From an uncultured Lachnospiraceae bacterium (GTDB taxonomy: Bacteria; Bacillota; Clostridia; Lachnospirales; Lachnospiraceae), in NCBI GenBank assembly GCA_947629865.1, contig CANRFJ010000001.1, positions 1 to 64,000 on the forward strand: 64,000 nt of DNA, written 5' to 3'. The notes beneath the pieces were generated by a model, which had not been told where the DNA came from, searched no databases, and worked only from the letters and a program-made list of their open reading frames with translations. Positions 57,978 to 64,000 of this stretch are shown here, piece after piece. Each line of letters begins with the position of its first letter. The first letter of the stretch is position 1. The translations under genes and the position numbers were made by a program.

Positions 57978-60900
57978 GAGAGTGGAAAATTGACTTCAAG
58001 GGAAAAAAGGTATGTGCGCTGATCCTTGCGGCGTCGCTTGCGATACCCGCACTTCCGCAGGGGCCGCGCACAGCGGAGGCGGCGTCGGCGGTCTGGGACG
58101 GCTCCGCCAAAGAACAGCCGGGGCAGAAGGGCGGCGTGTATCAGATAGGGAACGGGGCGGAACTCGCCTGGTTTGCCGATTATGTAAATTCGGAGAGCGA
58201 AAAAGAACAGAGCCTGGTGGACGCGGACGCCGTTCTCACAGAGGACATCGACCTGGGCGGGCAGGAGTGGACGCCGATTGGCAATACATCGTATGTGGTT
58301 TATACCTATAGCGGAACTTTTGACGGGCAGAACCACACGGTGTCGGGGCTGAAAATCGACGCCACAGCGGCCAACTTTGGGTTGTTTGGCACCGTCAACA
58401 CGGGCACGATAAAAAATCTTCGGGTGGAGGGAACGGTAAAATCCACCAGGGGAGTGGGCGGTATCATCGGCAAACTCCAGGCGGGAACCGTGGAAAACTG
58501 CTCTATGGCGGGAAGCGTTGAGAGCACCGGCTCAAGTACGACCGGCTATGCGGGCGGCATTATCGGGACGCAGGGGGCGACGCAGGGAGCGACCATAAAG
58601 GGCTGCTGCAATAGCGCCGCTGTAACCGGAAGCTATGCGGGGGGAATCATTGGCTACAACACGAAGACGGCGGATATAAGCAGCTGCTACAATACCGGTG
58701 ATATCACAGGGCCGATTAGAAGCGGCGGCATCGCCGGACAGCAGCAGAAAGGTTCCATCTCTTACTGTTACAGCATTGGGACGAGCACCAACGGTATATG
58801 CGGTTTCAGCAGTGCGTCGATTACCAACTGCTATTATCTGGCCTCACGGACTCAGGACGCGACGTCGGCTTCCGGCGGGACGGCGGGTGATTATTATGAG
58901 ACCATAACGGACAGCAATACTCTCCTGCAGAATTTAAATGCTGGCGGAGAAGGACTGTTCTGCGCCGACACAGGAGGAATCAATGGCGGGTATCCCGTGC
59001 TGTGCTGGCAGCTGGCGTCGGAGGCGGTTTCCGTGCCGGTCACAGAAGTTCAGCTTCAGGGCGAGGGAAAAACAGGAACTACTCTGACAGCCAGGGCGCT
59101 GGGGGCGGAGGGAGCCGTGGCCACCAATGTGAAATACCAGTGGGAGGCGTCGGAGGACGGACAGACATTCAGCGCTATAAAGGGGCAGACAAGAGCCGCT
59201 TTTGCAATCCCCGATAAGGCCGAGTACGCGGGACAGTATATTCGGGCGCGGGCTGCGGGGGAGGACGGTTCCTCGGCTGTCAGCGAAGCTGTCGGCCCGA
59301 TTGAAAAATCCGAGGCGCTCCTCAAAAAGGAAAACAGTGAGAATGTCAAACAGGCGAAGGCGGCGCTCTCCTTGGACAAAACAGTGATAAGGGAGGCGGG
59401 GGATCTCGGACTGCCGGCTGCATTGAATGGCTGTGAGATCAGATGGACGAGCAGCAGGCCGGATGTAATCAGCGATGAGGGAATCGTCACGCTGCCGACG
59501 GAGAATGTGGTGTCAGTTACACTGACGGCCACGATTTCCTGTGGAACCGCCTCCGACACAAAAAAGTTTTCCGTGGAGGTGTGGGCCGCCGACGCAGATG
59601 CGGACGTATATCTGCAAAAAGTGCTCGACAGTCTGAAATGGGATTTCAAACTGTTGCAGCCAGTGTATGGCGAGGACACGAACATACTGGTAAAATTCCA
59701 AAATTTATTAAAGAAAAAAGGATATGACGGCGTGGCGGTTACGGTGCAGTCGACGAGCGAGGAGAGCCTGATTGACAAAAACGGGAAAATCACATATCCG
59801 CTTATTCCGGAGACCGGAAGTTATGCAACGGGCAAACAGGTACAGGTATTTTTTACACTGACGGCGGGCGGCTCAAGCGTCACCTACCCTACCTCGAATA
59901 TATGGGCGCTGACTGTCCCGTGGAACACGGAGAAGGTGGGACAGTCCCTGAAGGAGAGGGCCGATGCGGCGCTGACAGAGGAGGCTCTTGCTGGAGACAA
60001 TGGCAGCCTGTCCACGGTTGTGTCGGATCTGACGCTGCCGTCCTGCCTGGAGGGAGACAAATATTCTTTTGCATGGATCAACTGGATGTCCTCGGACGAG
60101 AAGCATCTCTCAATCAGCGATGAAAACAGGAGGGGAAGCGCGGACGCCCTGTATAATCCCTATGTGGGCGCAGTACACGCAGACAGGGAGCAGCACACGG
60201 TTACTCTGACGGCGCAGATACAGAATCCGTCCACGGATATCACCATAACGAAGATATTCGACGTCACAATTCTTCCGATGTCAGCGGAGGAGCAGGAGCA
60301 GACGCTGGAGACCATGCAGAAGATACTGGACTGCTATACGCCGGACAAACTGAAAGATTTTACCACCAAAAAGCAACTGGACGCCGGAGCCGTCAAAAAC
60401 GATATCCAGCTGGTTATACCGGCGGAGGCGCTCACAGACGGCGAGCGGGAGGAGATGGGGTACGGCCCCTATTGGGACTACTGGAACTACCGCTTTACGG
60501 TCAGCAGCTCCGACACAGACGTGATTGAGATAAACAGTTTTCGCGCCTATGTGTACCGACCGCTGGGCGAGACTCCGGAGGCGGACAGGCAGGTTACGCT
60601 CACGGTGCGGCTGGAGAGCAAAATCAATCCGGATTTTTATGTCACAAAGGAAATACCCGTGACGGTAGCGCATCTGAGCCGGAATGAGATCAACGGGGCG
60701 CTGGATCTGATGGACAAGGCAAAGACAGAGTATGTTCGGGGACTGCTGGGTGACAATGCCGATGCTTACAGTCTCATTGATAATCTGACGCCCTACAGGG
60801 AGATTGTGTGGAACGAGGACAAGTCCGATGTAGATTTCATTTACCGTCAGGCCGACCTGACAAACAGCGGCGTCATAGTGGACGAACTCCCCGGCTGGGA

Positions 60901-62155
60901 GGATCAGGAGGACTGGCGGCTCTTTAAGAGCAGCGACAGGGAACTGCTTGCCAATGAGACGCTGATATTGAATAAAACCCCGTCAGAGGATACCTTTGTA
61001 AAAATAAACAGCGTGCTGACGGATGAGACATACGGGAAATACTATACAAAATTCCAGGGCAGCGGGACATATGATGCGGAAGCGCTGGCTCGCTTCCGCC
61101 AGCTGTATAAGCAGCCGGTCAGCGCCTATGTGATGGCCGTGGGGAGCGGGCATTATACGCCGGAGTTTGCCGCCACGCCGACCGCGCTCAAGGCGCAGAA
61201 TTACCAGACGAAACTCACGTCCTTCAAGAGAAGTCTGGATACGCCGATTTCTGTACACTTTACCCTGCTCGGCAGGGACGGGGACGTGATTATTCCGCGG
61301 ACGCAGGAGGACTCGTTCGTGCGGGGCGCCACGGTGTTTGACGTGTTTAAGAAGATTCTGGGAGAGCATGACATTCCCTGGCAGGCTAAGGGAAGTTATG
61401 TCACGTCCATCAACGGCCTGTCAGAATATGCCGACGGCGACAATTCGGGCTGGATGTATACGGTGGGCGGCGTATATGTCAATTCCTATATGAACGGACA
61501 GGAGCTTTTGGGCGGTGAGGAGATTATCATAAAATATGTGCGGGATTATACCAAAGAAAATATTCCGGAGATGAATAAGGAACCGGAGAGCACGGATGAA
61601 CCGGAGAGCACGGAGAAGCCGGAGGCCACAGAGGAGCCGGAGAGCACGGGGGAACCAGAGGCCACGGACAGACCGGAGGCCACGGACAAACCGGAAGTCA
61701 CACAGAACCCCCAGACTACGGGAGCGCCGGGGGTTACACAGGAGCCCCACGCCACGGATAGACCGGAGGCCACACAGGGGCCCCAGGCCACGGAAGCGCC
61801 GGAAATAACGCAGAGGCCGGGCAGCACGGGGACGCCGGCGGCATCCGTCTCCTCCGGAACTGTAAAAAATGCGAAGAAGTCTGTGAAAAAGAGTGGGAAG
61901 AAAGCGGCGAAAAAGAAAAAAATCAAAAAGTTAAAATGTACGAAACGCAGGAAAAACACAAAAGTAATCAAAGGAAAAACGATTAAAAGAGCAAAGATAA
62001 CCGTCCGGGCCGGAGGCAGGAAATATACTGTGAGAGCGAACAAAAATGGGCGGTTTACCGTAAGGCTGAAAAAGAAACTGAAGCGCGGAATGAAAATCAG
62101 GATAACGGTATCGCGAAAAGGATACCGCAAAAGGACAAAAACATTTCGGGTATAA
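57974..62155 (+). CDS. Giant secreted surface protein: GLUG repeats, atrophied Ig-like domains, DUF4430 (transcobalamin-like), acidic/Pro repeat, Lys-rich C-terminus
   Basis: GTG start in GTGA overlap; signal peptide; VGGIIGKLQAGTVENCSMAGSV type GLUG repeats; GATVFDVFKKILGEHDIPW...DGDNSGWMYTVGGVYVNSYMNGQELLGGEEIIIKYVRDY. Confidence 0.85.
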   Translation: MREWKIDFKGKKVCALILAASLAIPALPQGPRTAEAASAVWDGSAKEQPGQKGGVYQIGNGAELAWFADYVNSESEKEQSLVDADAVLTEDIDLGGQEWTPIGNTSYVVYTYSGTFDGQNHTVSGLKIDATAANFGLFGTVNTGTIKNLRVEGTVKSTRGVGGIIGKLQAGTVENCSMAGSVESTGSSTTGYAGGIIGTQGATQGATIKGCCNSAAVTGSYAGGIIGYNTKTADISSCYNTGDITGPIRSGGIAGQQQKGSISYCYSIGTSTNGICGFSSASITNCYYLASRTQDATSASGGTAGDYYETITDSNTLLQNLNAGGEGLFCADTGGINGGYPVLCWQLASEAVSVPVTEVQLQGEGKTGTTLTARALGAEGAVATNVKYQWEASEDGQTFSAIKGQTRAAFAIPDKAEYAGQYIRARAAGEDGSSAVSEAVGPIEKSEALLKKENSENVKQAKAALSLDKTVIREAGDLGLPAALNGCEIRWTSSRPDVISDEGIVTLPTENVVSVTLTATISCGTASDTKKFSVEVWAADADADVYLQKVLDSLKWDFKLLQPVYGEDTNILVKFQNLLKKKGYDGVAVTVQSTSEESLIDKNGKITYPLIPETGSYATGKQVQVFFTLTAGGSSVTYPTSNIWALTVPWNTEKVGQSLKERADAALTEEALAGDNGSLSTVVSDLTLPSCLEGDKYSFAWINWMSSDEKHLSISDENRRGSADALYNPYVGAVHADREQHTVTLTAQIQNPSTDITITKIFDVTILPMSAEEQEQTLETMQKILDCYTPDKLKDFTTKKQLDAGAVKNDIQLVIPAEALTDGEREEMGYGPYWDYWNYRFTVSSSDTDVIEINSFRAYVYRPLGETPEADRQVTLTVRLESKINPDFYVTKEIPVTVAHLSRNEINGALDLMDKAKTEYVRGLLGDNADAYSLIDNLTPYREIVWNEDKSDVDFIYRQADLTNSGVIVDELPGWEDQEDWRLFKSSDRELLANETLILNKTPSEDTFVKINSVLTDETYGKYYTKFQGSGTYDAEALARFRQLYKQPVSAYVMAVGSGHYTPEFAATPTALKAQNYQTKLTSFKRSLDTPISVHFTLLGRDGDVIIPRTQEDSFVRGATVFDVFKKILGEHDIPWQAKGSYVTSINGLSEYADGDNSGWMYTVGGVYVNSYMNGQELLGGEEIIIKYVRDYTKENIPEMNKEPESTDEPESTEKPEATEEPESTGEPEATDRPEATDKPEVTQNPQTTGAPGVTQEPHATDRPEATQGPQATEAPEITQRPGSTGTPAASVSSGTVKNAKKSVKKSGKKAAKKKKIKKLKCTKRRKNTKVIKGKTIKRAKITVRAGGRKYTVRANKNGRFTVRLKKKLKRGMKIRITVSRKGYRKRTKTFRV
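61579..61830 (+). repeat. Low-complexity coding repeat (EPESTxEPEATxRPEAT...)
   Basis: Imperfect 15/18-nt units encoding xPEAT/PEST. Confidence 0.8.
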
Positions 62156-62209
62156 AGAGGTATTTTCCCCGCCCTGCCCCTCATAGAATAAAAGAAAAAG
62201 GATTTTCCA

Positions 62210-62809
62210 ATGCTAAACAGACTATGGGGCTTTATGATACTGGTCGGCATATTGTTTGCCGCCTGTACCGGAAGAATGGGACAGGTCGGGACAGCGGCGA
62301 TTGACTCCTCGAAAGAAGCGGTCACGCTCTGTATCACGATGCTTGGTATCATGTCCATGTGGACAGGACTTATGAATGTTGCAAAAAAAGCAGGAATCAT
62401 CGACGCCCTGACAAGAGGGCTGCGGCCGGTTCTTGCTTTTTTGTTTCCCGGAGTGCCGAAAGAACACAAGGCCAATGAATATATGGCCGCCAACATAATC
62501 TCCAATGTGCTGGGACTGGGCTGGGCGGCGACGCCGGTGGGACTGAAGGCTATGGAGCAGTTAAAGGAGCTCAATCACGGCAGCCATATCGCCAGCGCAG
62601 ACATGTGCACTTTCCTCATACTCAATATTTCCTCGCTGCAGCTGATCCCCGTCAACATTATTGCCTATCGGAGTCAGTACGGCTCGGTGTCTCCCACCTC
62701 CATTATCGGAATGGGCCTGGCGGCCACAGTCATTTCCACGGCGGCGGGGATTATCTTTTCCGTGGTAGCCAGAAAATGGAAGGAGAGGGGAAGGGGGGAT
62801 AAGGATTGA
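62210..62809 (+). CDS. spmA: Spore maturation protein A
   Basis: LNRLWGFMILVGILFAACTGR, TLCITMLGIMSMWTGLMNVAKKAG, ANIISNVLGLGWAATPVGLKAM. Confidence 0.93.
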   Translation: MLNRLWGFMILVGILFAACTGRMGQVGTAAIDSSKEAVTLCITMLGIMSMWTGLMNVAKKAGIIDALTRGLRPVLAFLFPGVPKEHKANEYMAANIISNVLGLGWAATPVGLKAMEQLKELNHGSHIASADMCTFLILNISSLQLIPVNIIAYRSQYGSVSPTSIIGMGLAATVISTAAGIIFSVVARKWKERGRGDKD

Positions 62810-63333
62810 AAATATTATACTATATATCCGACTGCATGATTCCCTTTGTCATTCTATATCTGGTGGGGTATGGGCTGTGCAAAAAGGTGGACATCTTTGA
62901 TGAATTTATCGAGGGGGCGAAGGACGGTTTCCTGACCGTGTATAAAATTCTCCCCACTCTGGTGGGATTGATGGTCGGCGTGGGGATATTGCGCGAGTCC
63001 GGCGCCATGGAGTGTCTCGCCCACCTGCTCTCGCCCATTGTCCGCTTTCTCCATTTTCCGGGCGAGCTGCTGCCGCTCTTTATCGTCAAAATGTTTTCCT
63101 CCTCGGCGGCCACCGGACTTCTGCTGGACGTCTATAAGACGTATGGCACGGATTCATACCTCGGCACGCTGGCCTCCGTGCTGATGAGTTGTTCGGAGAC
63201 GATTTTTTACACCATGAGCGTGTATTTCATGACGGCGAAGGTTACAAAGACCAGATACACCCTGGCGGGTGCTCTGGCAGCTACTTTTGCCGGCGCTGCG
63301 GCCGCCATTTTCCTTGTGGGACTGCAATTCTGA
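62806..63333 (+). CDS. spmB: Spore maturation protein B
   Basis: VDIFDEFIEGAKDGFLTVYKILPTLVGLMVGVGILRESGAMECL; overlaps spmA. Confidence 0.93.
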   Translation: MKILYYISDCMIPFVILYLVGYGLCKKVDIFDEFIEGAKDGFLTVYKILPTLVGLMVGVGILRESGAMECLAHLLSPIVRFLHFPGELLPLFIVKMFSSSAATGLLLDVYKTYGTDSYLGTLASVLMSCSETIFYTMSVYFMTAKVTKTRYTLAGALAATFAGAAAAIFLVGLQF

Positions 63334-63356
63334 TTTGTTGGGGCGCGCGGGAACGA

Positions 63357-63432
63357 ATGTAAACCAAATAAAAGATAATGGTTGACAACAGGCGAGGCAG
63401 CATGTATACTAAAAATAAAAAGAGGTTTACAT
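63357..63432 (+). promoter_or_regulatory. BirA-like operator and promoter of bioY
   Basis: ATGTAAACC-N14-GGTTGACAAC, further GGTTTACAT (63424-63432); TTGACA (63382)-N17-TATACT (63405-63410). Confidence 0.7.
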
Positions 63433-63449
63433 AAAGGGAGGTTAATAAA

Positions 63450-64000
63450 ATGCAGAGGAACACACAAAAGACAGTGGCAGCAGTATCCGGTGGAGAGAAA
63501 ATTTTCAGTACGGCAGGTATGACGCTCATGGCGCTTTTTACCGCCGTCACCTGTATTCTGGCGCCGCTTTCCATTCCAATCGGCCCGGTGCCGATCTCGC
63601 TGACAAGTCTCGTCATATACATCAGCGTCTATATACTCGGCTGGAAGCGGGGGCTGATTACGTATCTTGTATATCTTTTTGTCGGTATCGCAGGGCTTCC
63701 AGTCTTTTCCGGCATGACCGGAGGGATTGGCAAACTGGCCGGCCCCACGGGCGGATACCTGGTCGGGTTTATCTTTACGGTGATTTTGTGCGGCCTTTTC
63801 GTCGAAAAGGGGAACGGGCGCTGGTATGTGAGTTTCATCGGAATGATTCTCGGCACGGCGGTCTTATATGCCTTTGGCACAGCGTGGTTTTGCATATCGA
63901 CAGGTACGGTTCTCCTGCCGGCGCTGGAGCTGTGTGTGTTCCCGTTTCTGATAGGGGATTTCATAAAAATGGCCCTCGCCGTACTGACGGGGCCGAGACT
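63450..64000 (+). CDS. bioY: Biotin transporter BioY (truncated by window end; absent from ORF track)
   Basis: Own translation: MQRNTQKTVAAVSGGEKIFSTAGMTLMALFTAVTCILAPLSIPIGPVPISLTSLVIYISVYILGWKRGLITYLVYLFVGIAGLPVFSGMTGGIGKLAGPTGGYLVGF. Confidence 0.93.
   Translation, partial: MQRNTQKTVAAVSGGEKIFSTAGMTLMALFTAVTCILAPLSIPIGPVPISLTSLVIYISVYILGWKRGLITYLVYLFVGIAGLPVFSGMTGGIGKLAGPTGGYLVGFIFTVILCGLFVEKGNGRWYVSFIGMILGTAVLYAFGTAWFCISTGTVLLPALELCVFPFLIGDFIKMALAVLTGPR

Overview
A 64 kb segment of a Firmicutes chromosome, most likely Clostridia/Lachnospiraceae-like: SpoIIR, SpmA/SpmB and a SipL-like protein imply a spore former, and HydF implies [FeFe]-hydrogenase. No rRNA, tRNA or CRISPR array was recognised. 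Housekeeping blocks: NfnAB-type transhydrogenase, acyl-CoA ligase + FabF, pantothenate/CoA operon (panG-like, panB, panC, panD, coaBC), veg, ispE, ddl, dapF, cca, hydF, Zn/Cd ATPase + ArsR. Regulatory RNAs and sites read from sequence: a compact cobalamin riboswitch (57352-57473), a preQ1-I-like riboswitch before queT (39781-39823), a BirA-like operator before bioY (63357-63432), and a SmtB/CzrA-like operator before the Zn/Cd ATPase. The most interesting regions are: (1) an A+T-rich insert at 24.8-27.9 kb encoding a DUF3990-type ADP-ribosyltransferase, an unknown partner and a NADAR-family protein in a tight operon, followed by an MNT/HEPN pair and a class III Fic protein; (2) a cobalamin-riboswitch-controlled operon encoding a small DNA-binding-like repeat protein translationally coupled to a giant surface protein with a transcobalamin-like DUF4430 domain; (3) two adjacent BlaI/BlaR1-like systems whose beta-lactam sensor domain appears replaced by other C-terminal domains, one sharing a mirror-image divergent promoter region with acyltransferase/SGNH genes. 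All family assignments come from reading motifs by eye; no searches were run.
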